The notes under the pieces are model-generated. The model ran no database searches and was not told the DNA's origin. It saw only the letters and a program-made list of their open reading frames with translations. This document shows, in pieces, positions 38,801 through 50,626 of a DNA stretch of 64,000 nt (position 1 is its first letter; every line of letters starts with the position of its first letter). The stretch is from Scatophagus argus. Taxonomy: Eukaryota > Chordata > Actinopteri > Scatophagidae. Position numbers and translations under genes: made by a program. The stretch covers positions 19,128,999-19,192,998 of the forward strand of contig NC_058493.1 in NCBI RefSeq assembly GCF_020382885.2, given 5' to 3'.

Positions 38801-38987
38801 ACTGAAGAACCCACTGCCAAAACAGGATTTACTGTCTTTCGTTAGTCATAGATAAGCTGTAATTATGATTGCTTGCTTGGTCACGAATGATGCTTCCCTT
38901 CAAATAATGAACAGAAGAAAACAAACAAAACCACCAGCCATCAAAACCAGTAATAAGCTCAAAATATTAGGACAGGTGACATGTGCT

Positions 38988-38989
<2 letters not shown>

Positions 38990-39027
<38 letters not shown>
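38990..39027 (+). repeat. CT dinucleotide microsatellite
   Basis: About eighteen CT units, uninterrupted. Confidence 0.95.
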
Positions 39028-39030
<3 letters not shown>

Positions 39031-39334
39031 ATGGCATTTATTCACAATATTCCAGTGATCCACCATCCTCATTGTCACACTCACGCTCAGCTCTTTCTGT
39101 TGTTGCCTTCAGATTTGGTCATTTTTATTGTGTTGGTGAGAGGAGTTTACGCAAGTGTATGAAGCTGTATGTATGACTTTGCAAGTGGAAATTAAGTGAC
39201 AATAGTGAAGCTGCTGAACAAATTGTAAACGAACAAAAAAAAAAATCTGAAAACTCGTTATGAAAGAACGTGGATACATGAGCTGAATAGACATTTTGTT
39301 GCTTGGTTAGTCAGTCTGATGTTGACTCCTTTCA

Positions 39335-39480
39335 GTATAACTAAGCACATTCACTCAGGTAATGTACCCAAGTACAATTTTGAGATGCTTTCCGATTTTA
39401 TGCTACTTTGCGCAGCCACACGTCTGTATTTCATAGTGAAATATTGTAATTTTTCAGGCTGTTACAGCTATAATGGATAA
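39335..39480 (+). repeat. Teleost repeat with AAGTAC words, fragment
   Basis: TAAGCACATTCACTCAGGTA, CCAAGTACAATTTTGAGATG, CGATTTTATGCTACTTTG and GTGAAATATTGTAATTTTTC follow the order of a common fish repeat. Confidence 0.55.
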
Positions 39481-42259
39481 GAGAAACAAAGAACAAGTAC
39501 AAGTGATTCAAGGAGAACAGCAACAACAAAAATGCTTGGGAAAAAAGGGAAAGTTTGGTCACTCAGAGAGATGTGAACAAACCAGATAATAGTTTGAAGG
39601 TTGTTCGAAGTGACTGAAGCTCAAGGTCTTGGTTTTCTCCTCGCACATTGCTTCACAGATATTCAGACAGTCACAAAGCATGATGGAGCTCTTAGGGATT
39701 AAATGCCATGCAAATGCCACGACTGTCACACCTTCTTCTGTCCAGGGCACAACCGCCTGCCATCACTGCCTTCAGATGTAATGGTCTCGCTACCAGTCTC
39801 TTATCCGGGAGGAACAGCTAATGCTGGTCACAGTTGTCGTGAGTCAGGCTTGTATCAGACTAAAAGTTTCAATATTTTTGGCTTTTACATTGGGAGGAAT
39901 TAAATCTCCCCCACGAAAACGTAATATCAGCCCACACAGTTTAAAACGCTGTCAAGGCACTTCTATACAAAATGAACAAATGAAATGGAGACACCTGCAA
40001 CACTTAAGTGGTAGTTTTGTTAAGTGCGAGCAACTTTTTCGGTGATAAACAAAGCTTTGAGTGTGTGAGAATAAATTTGACCAGACAAAAAGCATCCATA
40101 ATTCATGCAGTTTAAGAAGGTACAGACACAATGTGTGCTGTGTGTGTTATGTTTTTTTCTGAGGGAAACATTTTGACTTTTGCAGGATGAGAGTATTCTA
40201 CAAACATCAGTATATAATTTCTGTGCTGCTGTGGCCGCTCTGGTGTCTTGAAAGGATGTAATTGTGATATGTTTACAGAGCACACAACCCTCTCCAGCAG
40301 TATCTTCTCATGGGTTGTCACGTTACCTTAGCACAGCAACATGGAAAAGGTCAGCACGCTTTTAACAGCAGCTCTGTAGAAATGCACCCCTCCTCCTTCT
40401 TCAGCGATATCGACTGATGCAGCTTTTACCCAGCCGGACTTTTCTCACATTTAGACAAAGATGTATCACTTTTCAGATAGGTGAACTCTACTGTGTGGGA
40501 GCTTCACTCTGAATTAGTAAAATTATGCAAATTCAAATCTACAGTATGTGATCTCACAGTATGATTTAAGCTTTTTTTTTATGGCTGATTGATCCTTTAA
40601 TTTGTTGTCATTTTCTATCTCGTGTTTCAAATAGGCCATCGTATTCATGCAATATTTTTGAAATAATCTTAACTCTGTAAAGCCCAAACCATAAAATTTT
40701 TGACAGAAAATTCCAATTTTTTTGAACTTGGAGCCTTTATTGGTCCCTCTGAATAAACAAACAAAAACTTTTTTCAAATATGATATCTGTGCACGGCATG
40801 TATCTGATTGTATACATCAGGTTTTTCACGGAAAAAAATATTACACTACTCATGTGGTGATACGCTGGTGTTATAGGGTTAAAGGCACATTCCAGTGATT
40901 AATTATTGCTCTTCCATAACGTTTGTGAACCTGCAAGGGTGAGATCAGAAAGATAAGAACTTTAATAATTGCAGAGGTCTAAATATCACGATTTGCTATA
41001 CCTGTCTGTTAAAAAATCTTTTCAAGCCCACAATACCTTAAGTGATGATGAGTAATTTTCCCAAACTTAACAAAGCTCCTGCCAGAGCCACAGAACAGGC
41101 TGAGCAATACTCCATGTAATGAGTAAACTAACCTTTATGTGTAAAGTTCTGCCTTTAAGAGCAATTTGAGCCTACGTAAAGGTTGATGCATGCAGACAGG
41201 TCGAGAAACTTTGAAAAATTCAAACGCTTTTGGCCTGCTGGAGAGACACATGTGCTAGTGAAATGAGGCCCCCTGGTGGCCAGACGAGTCACATCATATC
41301 ATCTCTTCATACATCCTCAGACCTTTACATACTCTCTCATCATGTCATCCACAATCCACAGCTCTGTGGTCCAGCTGCAGTCCAGTGTTGATTTGTGGTT
41401 CAGTTGTTTTTCAGTCTTTTGAAAGTCTATTTGAAGGATCTACAAGTTGTAAAGACTTTTAGTTTCTCCCAGTGTTTTAGCAGGAATTGTAAATGTGTTG
41501 TGTATCGCTGAAGCAGTTCAAATGAAAAAGTTAGGAGGAAAAAATAGATGCAACGTGACATACTGAGACCCATTAGTTATGTTAGTATTTTTACATTTTC
41601 CATTCTTACTGAGTTGAGATGTTTCAGCTTCATCCTGAGCAAACTTTAATTAACAAGAACGGAAAACACCAGTGTGGGTTTGTAGGATATTTATAGAAAA
41701 ATGTACATTTCACTAATGAGTGTGGTATTTTTGCCTCAGTGGTAAAGGAAGTAATGTAATCTGATCTGATAAAACTCACAATGTCTCAGCTAAATAACGG
41801 TTAATAAGAGTTGAGGGGAGTTTCTTAGTAGCATTGTGAATAAAAAGAAAAATATAAAGGTTAGATATGTGAGATTTTAATATTTGTTTTAGCATCGGCC
41901 TGTCACACGTGCATATTGGAGCACTTGAGGTCATCAGAGACTGATGCTTCAGTGTCTAACCACCTGCAAATGAGACTAAGTCACTGACTCTCTTTCTGCT
42001 GGATCGCTTAATGCAACTTTAAAAAAAAGGAAAAAAAAGAGGGAAAAGATTCCCAAATTTGAGTGTTCAGTTTTGTTTGAACCCTCGTGATCCGAGTCAA
42101 TTAACACCAGCTTTATCCTTCAGCCTCCTTCCCCTCAGCACAGTCTGAAGCTGGATATATAGAGAGGTGTGAAGAGGCTTCTCACATGGCTGAAATGTGT
42201 GAGAGAGAGAGAGTGTGTGTTCGTGTACGACAAAGAGCTTCAACACTACAATCACATAT

Positions 42260-42287
42260 GTGTATGTGTGTGTGTGTGTGTGTGTGG
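42260..42287 (+). repeat. TG dinucleotide microsatellite
   Basis: About thirteen TG units with one interruption. Confidence 0.9.
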
Positions 42288-43059
42288 ACTTTATTAGCAG
42301 CTGATACAACAGCACTTCGAAGCCCTTGTCAACTTGATTATTCAGTGCACGTTTAAAAAGACAGATCACGGACCAAAGGTGAGACAAGGAGACGAACCGT
42401 TTTTATAAAACAAGAGAACTGTGTGTTGTCAAAAAACTGCTTCACACTTCTTTCATTGTTCTGTAAGATGAATTTATTTCACATAGAGAAGGACAGAGTG
42501 TGGAGTTCTTCACCCTCCTGTCATTCAACTCGTCCTCTAGTGGGCTTTCTGAACAGCTGAATCCACTTTACCGACATGCACCTCCAGCTGGCCTCCAACA
42601 AAATCTGCAGGCAGGAATGATGATTCTTTCATGAAACAGGCTTTCACGCCATGTTTTCAAAAGACAAGAGACAATCATCTTCAAGGTTGCGTGAGCTGGA
42701 GTTTGAATGGCTTTTCTTTCAAATTATGCTGGATCACTATTCACACACACACACAAATCAATACACATGCTGAATAATCTTAGTTAAACTGCAGCTGTAT
42801 TTTGTGTAGCTTTCAGTACAGCTGTTTCAAGGATCTTCTGACAAACCGTTACTATGACTACAACATACTTTAATAGAGGCTAGAAGTGAGGACTGCAGTA
42901 TATTTTAAATCGAGATTCAACAGTTATTGCCAGGCACAATTATACAATTATATTAAATTATACACCCAGTTATAGCCACATATAAGTGGCTGTAGTTGAT
43001 AAGATCAAACTGCATTTACCAGTGAATAACAAAATGTCATTAAACCATTTTATTGTGAG

Positions 43060-43060
<1 letters not shown>

Positions 43061-43110
<50 letters not shown>
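43061..43110 (+). repeat. Compound CT then TA microsatellite
   Basis: About eleven CT units directly followed by about thirteen TA units. It leads into a perfect 16-bp palindrome at 43106-43140. Confidence 0.9.
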
Positions 43111-43113
<3 letters not shown>

Positions 43114-43140
43114 ATATATACACAGTATATATACACATAT
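43106..43140. repeat. Perfect inverted repeat, 16-bp arms, 3-base loop
   Basis: Arm 43106-43121 ATATGTGTATATATAC and arm 43125-43140 GTATATATACACATAT are exact reverse complements. Confidence 0.9.
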
Positions 43141-43314
43141 AACCATGAATGCCTCTCATCAATCAGATGAGATCAATCAGAGTCTCTGCTGATTAATCCT
43201 CATATCAACCTTTACCACACCAGTGATTTTCCATCAGTTATCAGTTCATCAGAGTTCATCCTTGCATTTGCAGAGTACAGTATGTTCTGTACTCTCTGCA
43301 CCATATGTTCACTC

Positions 43315-43610
43315 TTAGACACACACACTCACTGTCGTGTGTCCATCACTTTTGCGGACATTACGTAGACCTACATTCATTTCCTGGGGGTTTAACCACC
43401 ACCTAACCATGACAATAAACATTACTTGCCTAATCCTAACCCTTACCGCAACCTGACCTTAAAGCAAGTCTTCACACTAATTTTTGATGATTTACATTGT
43501 GGGGGCTTGCATTTTGTCCCCACAAGTAAGGCAGGTTCTTCCAATGTGACTGGTAGTTGTCCCCACAACTACCAGAAGACCAGAAGACATGTGCACAGAC
43601 ACACACACAC
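43315..43610 (+). repeat. Teleost interspersed repeat F
   Basis: Contains CTCACTGTCGTGTGTCCATC, ACTTTTGCGGACATTACGTA, TACATTCATTTCCTGGGGGT, then CCTAATCCTAACCCTTACCG and TTGTCCCCACAAGTAAGGCA. It ends in an AC-rich tract. The order matches a fish repeat common in introns. Confidence 0.7.
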
Positions 43611-43844
43611 GATAGATCAAAGCACTCCAGAACAACTCTTTTCTTTTTCTCTGTGAAGCGAGAGGACACACAAGGGCGACTCAGCCCCCCGGACGAGGAG
43701 CTTTTTATTCAAACCCTTGACCTGTCCTTCCCTCTTGTTGTTGAGCTGCTTACAGAACTGTCAGTTTATTTATGTTGCGTGTACTGCACATTAACAACCA
43801 AAATGCCATTTGTTCCTCACCAAAAAACTTAATTCGATCGAATC

Positions 43845-43850
43845 TTTATT
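43845..43850 (-). terminator. Likely sult5a1 polyadenylation signal
   Basis: AATAAA on the minus strand, about 180 bases after the sulfotransferase stop codon. Confidence 0.5.
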
Positions 43851-44028
43851 CATACATTTATCACATCAAAACATTGACAGGAAAGAATGTGTCCCCTTAA
43901 CTGTCACTCGACAAATGTGATGAAATTTTTATTTACTGCATGTTAGTAGGATTTAGATAGCTAATATCACTTAAACTACAATTTAAAGAGAACTGCTCAT
44001 TTGTGATGCACCTCACAGGATTCTAACT

Positions 44029-46675
44029 TCACTTAGTTTTGTTTTCTTTGTCTTCTTTGCTGGGATCTGGTTGTTCGCCATGCGTCTCCTCTTTATCTTG
44101 CTCCTCCCACACAAACTCTAAAGCACAGCTCTGCATCTTGGACTTGAAGACGCTTTTGAAATATTGATTCTGCTCCTCTGTGAACATGTTTTTCCAATCT
44201 CCAATCTTACCTGAATTGCGGGAAGGGAACAAGGAGTGAAGCAAAAAAGATGATATTTATTTAAAGGCCAAATAAGTAAACAACATAAATAACAACCAAC
44301 TGTATGTATATAATTAAAATACACACACACAAAAAAAATGCTTTTTATTTCTTACCAATCATGATTTAGAATTTGGCTTGTCGACTCCTTAATGTTGGTT
44401 TCCTTTACCGATAGACATTATAGATGTAAGAAAACCTTTTAAAGGAATACTTTAACAAATGATAATTCAAGCTCGAGCCAACAGCCAGCTACTTTAGAAT
44501 AAAAATTGGAATCGAGGGGAAACAGTCTGGCTCTAATGCTAACTAAACCTGTATAAGAGCACCTCTAATGCTCACGCTAACATATTATATCCTGTTTGTT
44601 TTGATCTATACATGGGGATTATAAGCAAGGAAGGCAGGAAGTAAATAAGCTTATTTCCCAAAATTCAAACTATTTCTTTAATGTAATGATGCTCCTAATA
44701 AGATCAGAAAGCTTTAACAACTTTTCAGTAGTTTTCAATGTCTCCCCTTCATTTTGTGCATTTCATCAGAAAGTATCTACTGAAAGTACTAGTAAAAGTA
44801 GAGAAGACAATTTGTTAAGCAGATATTTCAAAATCTCTTGAATTCTTTTGTGACTCCCAGATTGGAAAACATCCCAGTAAAAGAAATGCCAGTAATTTTT
44901 GGATGAATAGCAAGTTCCAGGTCAGTCAAGATCGACTCATTGAACTAGAACAGACCCCCACCTTTTCTCATGAAGGAGCCTTTGCTATGGTCCATTATTT
45001 CATCAGCGATCAGGGTGTAGTTGACCATCTTGTTGTCTCTCATGCTGCTGAAGCTGCAGTGTTTCACACAGTTGTTGACTTCGTCCTCCACCAGGGGGCA
45101 CTGTAGGAAAGAGCTTACCCTCTTTATGGTGCCGTATAGGTCCTGACAGCAGGAGGAAGACAATAATAATCATTAAGAAAAAGGAAGTTATCAAAAAATA
45201 AAATTTGGAATGCGACACTGAAATGACTGTTGCACATGAGCGTTGTGCAATAGACCAAAAGATAACTGATAAATGTTCTTATGTAAGATTTGAAGTTTTG
45301 TTTTCAAGGCAAAATGTGACTGCAAAGTAAACAACATTTTAAACCCAAAATTTCTACATATTGACTTGTCTTAGTTCTTGTGACTGAGGAATAATATAAA
45401 CTAAAGTATCTTAAAAGAAATTGTACACTTATTTGTCTGTTTAAAAACACACATTTGTGGATTCTCCTTTACCAGTGACATCTCTTCATAAGGGATGTGA
45501 AGCAGATTCTTCATAGTTGCTGTCTGACTGGTCCAGTCTTTAACATGGTCGAACCAGGAGCCATATGACACTTAAACAAATAAATATAATAAAATACATA
45601 TGATTAAATGATACTTCGGCTGCAGAGGTGAAGCCAGTATATCCCAGCAAAAAAGTACAACAAACATATCTGATGTCAACTCACGTGTGCCCTCCAGGAA
45701 TTGATGTAAAAACTCTGGAAATGCGCTGACATCAGGAAGGAAGTTGGCCATTTTGTGGAAATGGTAAAAGGACACCACCACATCTTTAGGGTTTCTGCTC
45801 ACATAAAGGACCTGTGAGAGGGCATGGAGCAACAGTGTCAGAATGTTTAAAAAATCATTCTTGATCTGCATTCCTTTGCCTTTTAAGAATTTTAGCAATA
45901 CGCAAAGTGGGACATTTCACAGTTGAAAAATCAACTTATCAGCAGTTTCTGATCTCCAGTTTTTTATCATTTGTCAGCCAACATACACACAGACACCAAC
46001 GTATTGCAGTAATCTAATAGAGGCTTATATATTGGCCTGGCCAGTTTGCCTATTGTTACAGAATCAGTCTCTGTTCCAAACCTGACCTTGGCTTTGGAGC
46101 CCTGGAGGACGGGGCCCAGCAGGTGATGAGGCAGGTGTGTGGTGATGACTCGAGGTCTGGTGGATGAAGCCTCAAGTACTGCAGCAAAATAATGCTGCTC
46201 CAGCCAGGGAGACCGAGCCCAGTTTGGGACAGTTTGGGACAAGTGGGGGTCCCCTCTGCTTAAAATGAGGGTCACAATTTCCTGCATCCATGTGGTGCCT
46301 GTTGAGAGAAACAAGAGAAGCATTTGTAACACTAACTTTCATGAAATCTATCCAGAAAAAATAGCAAAAATATACCTGTAAAAAGTTCAAACACCTAAAT
46401 GCAAAGTATGATATATTACAATACATAAACGGAAAGTTGTATTATGTCTGAAATGAGTACCTGCGTGATTAGTTGCATTACACTTTAAGACAATACAGGT
46501 GGAGTGTATCCCAATCGGTTTGTTTTCTCTTCTTACCTGACTTTGGATAGGAGACAATGAGGATATCCGTATCCTGAAATTGAAATTTCAGAGCAAGTTG
46601 CAAGGAATCCTGGGTGTGCAGGTGTCCAGGAAACAAAATACCATGAAACATCTCCGTGACATCCAACCTGGCCAT
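44029..46675 (-). CDS. sult5a1: Cytosolic sulfotransferase, probably family 5A1
   Basis: Transfers sulfonate from PAPS to hydroxyl or amine groups of small molecules in the cytosol. Six coding exons on the minus strand: 46675-46537, 46298-46087, 45811-45685, 45570-45473, 45142-44962 and 44210-44029. All are GT-AG with consistent phases, giving 312 residues. The PAPS loop YPKSGTTW is at 43-50, the catalytic His in TTHLP at 101, the 3'-phosphate contacts in SRNPKDVVVS (R123, S131), and RKGKIGDW at 251-258. The dimer motif after GDW is weakened (KNMFTEEQNQ). The C-terminus has an extra charged tail rich in Glu, Asp and Lys (from about 288). The start gives the usual spacing to the PAPS loop. The 5A1 name rests mainly on its place next to dpep1, as in mouse; a SULT1-3 paralogue cannot be excluded from sequence alone. 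Confidence 0.93.
44211..44961 (-). other. sult5a1 last intron
   Basis: A phase 1 intron of 751 bases, GTGGGG to AATTCAG on the minus strand. It holds repeat family A copy 4. Confidence 0.8.
44435..44720 (+). repeat. Dispersed repeat family A, copy 4 (in sult5a1 last intron)
   Basis: GGAATACTTTAACAAATGAT, GAGCCAACAGCCAGCTACTT, GGGGAAACAGTCTGGCTCTA and TCACGCTAACATATTATATC recall the other family A copies. It lies inside the intron between the last two coding exons. Confidence 0.5.
45143..45472 (-). other. sult5a1 intron 4
   Basis: A phase 0 intron between PYEEMSL and DLYGTIKRV. It has no coding content and no named repeat. Confidence 0.8.
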
Positions 46676-48001
46676 ATCCAGCCTTGGTATATCTTCGTAT
46701 TTGTTGGTTTCTGTCTAACTCTTGACTGGTTTTCCTTTTTTTGTACCCGTCGCTAGCTCTGCCTGTGTCAGCCTGTCTTTCTACTCCGTCTCTTTGTCTC
46801 CCTGGCTCTGTGAGTGATGCCAAGTGACGAACAGGGGTGTTACATGGATTAATAAGAGGAAATGCAAGTGGAACTCCTCAACTGGGTGTCAGCCTGTGGG
46901 TGTTTCTTGCAATACTTGCCAAAGAAGACATACTCAGCTGAGAAGACTATGCTGTATGTTTGAATGATACCATTTTTTAAATATTTTGCATGAGGGATTT
47001 GTAAATACATAAATACAAGATATTATTTTTAACCAGGAACACATTCCCATTTCAGAGTTATCAAGTGCGCAATAGCCCCTATGGCAAGCTGAAATGAATG
47101 GGTTTCTTGCTTCAGCAAAGCTAAACTATTCTAACTTCAGTCTCAGAAGAGAGGGTTAGTCTCGGATTAGAACACGTGGAGCTTGATTATGGATTATCAG
47201 TGAAAGATACTGTGGACAGATAAATCACTGTTAAAACTCCTTTTATCTGACCACTGAGTGGACTGTTGTTCAGTAATGATCTTGGGTTACATGCAGTTCT
47301 ATAAACTGAAAAACAAATTCAGAATCAAATGGTATTTGGAGGGAGAGATCATTTGAACAGTATTCTCTCCTGTCATACAACTCAGGTTACATCAGCTAAA
47401 GAGAAGTTTCAGTCATTGAATTATTATTATATTATGGTACTTCCAATGTAAATGAAACATTCGGTGTCTGAATTATACGGTTTTAAAAAAAACGTATAAA
47501 CCGTATAAGCCATATCAAAGAAGAAAAGAAGAAAAACATCAACAGGTGATTCCTAACCTTTGAGTGGATGTGTGTATCAGTGTGTAAACTGTCTGGTGTT
47601 GAAAAAAAGCCAGAATGATTGAGAAAAGGAAAGAAAAAAACTGCAGTATATGTAAACTGCACACAAACACTAAATTCCTCATTTACAGCGGCCATATGTG
47701 CTTAGGGTCTGCTGAGAAATGTTGGCAAGCTTTCCGCTGTGTAATGGAACTGTTCTCTGTTTACTATCCGCTCAAGATGCTTAAAATCTCAGCTGGTCTC
47801 TTTCAATTTCAAGAAGCCTGACAGCTAACTGTGAGAGTGCACTCAACTCATCTGAAATGTTTTTATCTTGCTCTTTCCAGCCACCCATAAAAGTTTACAT
47901 TTTGAGCTGTACGTTCAATACATTGACTTATAAATTTAATGTCATTCCTGCAGCGCTTTCTTTCTTTGTCAGTAAGTGTTTACATCCGTAATTGTTCACG
48001 T

Positions 48002-48049
48002 CTTAAAGCATGTGCTGTCATGTCCAAGGATGACAGCACATGCTTTAAG
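48002..48049. repeat. Perfect inverted repeat, 20-bp arms, 8-base loop
   Basis: Arm 48002-48021 CTTAAAGCATGTGCTGTCAT and arm 48030-48049 ATGACAGCACATGCTTTAAG are exact reverse complements around GTCCAAGG. The left arm spans the junction between flanking DNA and the LTR-like element; the right arm is inside the element. Confidence 0.92.
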
Positions 48050-48536
48050 GATGTTAAGTTTATTTAATCAGTTTTTGTCTCATGTCTGTGTTGTCTTGTG
48101 ATTTCATGTTTTATTTTGTCACTACTTCCTGTCTGTGTCTATTGTTGTCAGCTTTGCTTTTTCCATTTGTCTGATTTCCCTCCTTTGGGATTACCTGTCT
48201 CCGCCCTGATTGTTTCCACCTGTGCCCTTACCTTGTGTGTATGTATAGTGCTTGTATCCCTTTGTCCTGTGCCAGTTCGTCCTGTCCCTTGTGTCAGATA
48301 ATCAGCGTCATCTCCATGCTACTGCCAGGTCTTGTCATTTTGTTCCTTTGTTCAAGTAATTTTCAGTTTTTTTAGCTCAGCTTGAGTCGAGGGAGTTTTT
48401 TTGTTTCTTAGATTAGTGTAGGGTTTTTTCCTCTGTGAAGAGTGATTTTCAGCTTGTACCTTTTGTGAATAAAAGTTTTATTTTGAAACTTTGAGAGTCG
48501 TGCATTTGGGTTCAGGTCTGTAGTTTAGTCGTGACA
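48016..48536 (+). mobile_element. Solo-LTR-like element with 5-bp target duplications
   Basis: Starts TGTCATGTCC and ends TCGTGACA, the TG...CA termini typical of LTRs, with short inverted ends (TGTCA/TGACA). The flanking bases are TGTGC on both sides (48011-48015 and 48537-48541), the 5-bp duplication usual for Gypsy-type integration. A TATA-like GTATGTATAG lies near 48238 and AATAAA near 48468, in the expected order. The length of 521 bp suits an LTR. There is no internal gag-pol region, so it would be a solo LTR left by recombination. A wide fish repeat ends in similar CATTTGGGTTC...GTGACA wording, but the family is not named here. Confidence 0.65.
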
Positions 48537-48767
48537 TGTGCTGCTTTCATGATTCTCGTCTTCTTGGCCAATTTCATTCCATTGTCTTTTTTTTAATTAT
48601 TATTATTGCTAATTTTGTTTGCAACTAATTTGTTTTTATGTAGCTTACTTGGCCAGTCCTAAGGCCAGCCTTAATACACATGAGGTCTATCATAAATAGT
48701 TGTGTGGTTGAATAAAAGTTAAATCTGCACTAATTAGCATTCTGACAAAGGGCAATATAAGCTAATG

Positions 48768-49721
48768 CAAGAAGAATGAGGTTTGAAAAAGATTTTAAAG
48801 GTAAGACGGATTTACTGAATCACCCTGTGAGGTAAATGCCAGAAGCAATGCTGTTATGTTTAGTTTATCTTATCTTATGTTTATCAGACATGTGGTCTGC
48901 TATACTGTTTTGACCACCCACTACTGATATGAGCATATTTTATATAACTCCATAAGAAATGTTCTATCTGTTGCAAAGGGGGAGTCTGGAGGGGTGAGGG
49001 TGTTTAAAATAATAATAATAATAATAATAATTAAAAAAAGAGCACACCTGAACAATAATCCACTTGTCAGGTGGATCAATTATCCTGGCAAGGAGAAGTG
49101 TTCACTAACACAGATTTATATCAAATTTATAATTCAATCATGTGCACAGAAAAACAAGTGTTGTTTTATTTCAAGTCTGGAATAATGAGAGCAAAAAACA
49201 AAAGCATTTTATTTTTGCTGAGTGAACTTAAATAACTTTATATGAGCTTCAATTGAACAATTGGACTTTTGTGAAGCTGACTTTAGAAAACAATTTATAT
49301 ATATTATGAAAGTCTTTTTACTTCTATTTCCTCCCATGAATGAGAAGAGAAAATAATCTGCAGAGGAATCTATATTAATAAATAGTTTTTTTTTTTTTTT
49401 TTAAAAAAAAGTATTTTCTTATTTTATTTTTGTATTTAATTGTGTACTTATGTTCACAAATGTTTACACATTTGTAAAACAGAAATTAAAAGGACAATTT
49501 TCTATCTCATTAGATGGGTTGTTATTTTTGTAGGAGCCATGTAGGCAGTACCAGCATAACTTCTGAGTCATCATTTTAAACTTCCTGTATACAGTATACT
49601 ATTATTACCTCCAGGTCTAGCTTGAAGTAAAAATGATATCTGATTTCATTTTATCACTCTATGCATGAGCGCTCAATGAACCACCACACTGCGGTGTTAC
49701 TATTGAACTGTGATTTTACAA
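48768..49721 (+). repeat. Local duplication, copy 1 (split by 656 bp)
   Basis: 48768-48896 and 49553-49721 match the second copy at 49805-50269. The stretch between, 48897-49552, is absent from the second copy, so it was inserted here or deleted there. Confidence 0.75.
49006..49032 (+). repeat. AAT trinucleotide microsatellite
   Basis: About eight AAT units. Confidence 0.9.
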
Positions 49722-49804
49722 ACAGCAGGTTAACGTAATTAATCATCATCAGAAAAAAACAAACAAACAAAACACTTGGTGTAAAGTATCAATAGTAAAA
49801 GTAC

Positions 49805-50269
49805 TCAAGAAGGATGAGGTCTGAAAAAGGTTTTAAAAGTGAGACTGATTTATTGAGCAACCCTGTGAGGGTAAATGCCAGAAGCAAATCTGTTTCTATG
49901 TTTATCTTATGTTTGTTTATCAGACATGTGGTAACAGCATAACTTCTGAGACAGTAAATTTCCTGTATACAGTATACCATTATTACCTCCAGGTCTAGGG
50001 TGATATATAGATAGATACATATACTTTATTGATCCCAGGCTGGGAAATTGCAGTGCAGCAGCAGCAATACACACAACAACCTAAACAAAATGTTAAAAAT
50101 AGCAAAATAAAAAGTGGCACATGTAAAATATATATACAAGGCAATATAAAAAGTATACAGTAAACAGTAACCAGTTGAAGTAAAAATTATGTCTGATTTC
50201 ATTTCATCAGTGTGTGCTCAAAGATGAACCACCACACTGCAGTGTTACTATTGAACTGTGATTTTACAA
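49805..50269 (+). repeat. Local duplication, copy 2 (with an inserted repeat)
   Basis: Shares GAGGTCTGAAAAAGGTTTTA-like wording, AAATGCCAGAAGCAA, TATTACCTCCAGGTCTAG and ACCACCACACTGCAGTGTTA with copy 1. It is broken at 49998-50173 by an unrelated repeat. Confidence 0.75.
49998..50173 (+). mobile_element. Short interspersed repeat inserted in duplication copy 2
   Basis: Begins with TATAGATAGATACATATAC and TTTATTGATCCCAGGCTGGG, a very common fish repeat start, then an A-rich body with GTATACAGTAAACAGTAACC. Its absence from copy 1 shows it arrived after the duplication or was never in copy 1. Confidence 0.7.
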
Positions 50270-50626
50270 TCACTCAATAGGTAGATTGATTATTAACTTA
50301 CATGTTAGCTAACAACTGCAGCGCCTGCACAAATGCTTCAGCTACTGTGTTGCATTTATGACTCCTGGCATTGTAATTAAAAACAGACTCAAGAAGGAGA
50401 GAGGAGGAGCGATGAGCAGAGTTGATGTCGAGAGGCACAATTTAAAGGGAGCATACAGAAAACTCCAGTGAGAAGCAGGAAGAACTTTCATAGATATAAC
50501 AAAGAAAACAGGAAATCTGGCCCAGCAGCAAGAGGAAGGTCAGGTTGCATAAACTACACTAAAAGAGGGACGTGAGCTCGGAGACGGAGAGGAAAGAGGA
50601 TCAGAGCATTTAACATTGTATAAGAA

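Larger units (their letters stand above)
36176..44028. other. Intergenic region between hp and sult5a1 (about 8 kb, convergent genes)
   Basis: The two genes end towards each other here. No exon was recognised. The region holds fish repeats (38745, 39335 and 43315), TC, TG and TA microsatellites (38990, 42260 and 43061), and a perfect palindrome at 43106-43140. Open frames up to about 130 codons are AT-rich and look random. Confidence 0.6.
46676..50626. other. Intergenic region between sult5a1 and dpep1 (about 4 kb, divergent genes)
   Basis: The two genes diverge from here, so this region holds both promoters. It contains a solo-LTR-like element (48016-48536), an AAT microsatellite (49006), and a local duplication (48768-49721 against 49805-50269) with a repeat inserted in the second copy. 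No exon was recognised. Confidence 0.65.
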
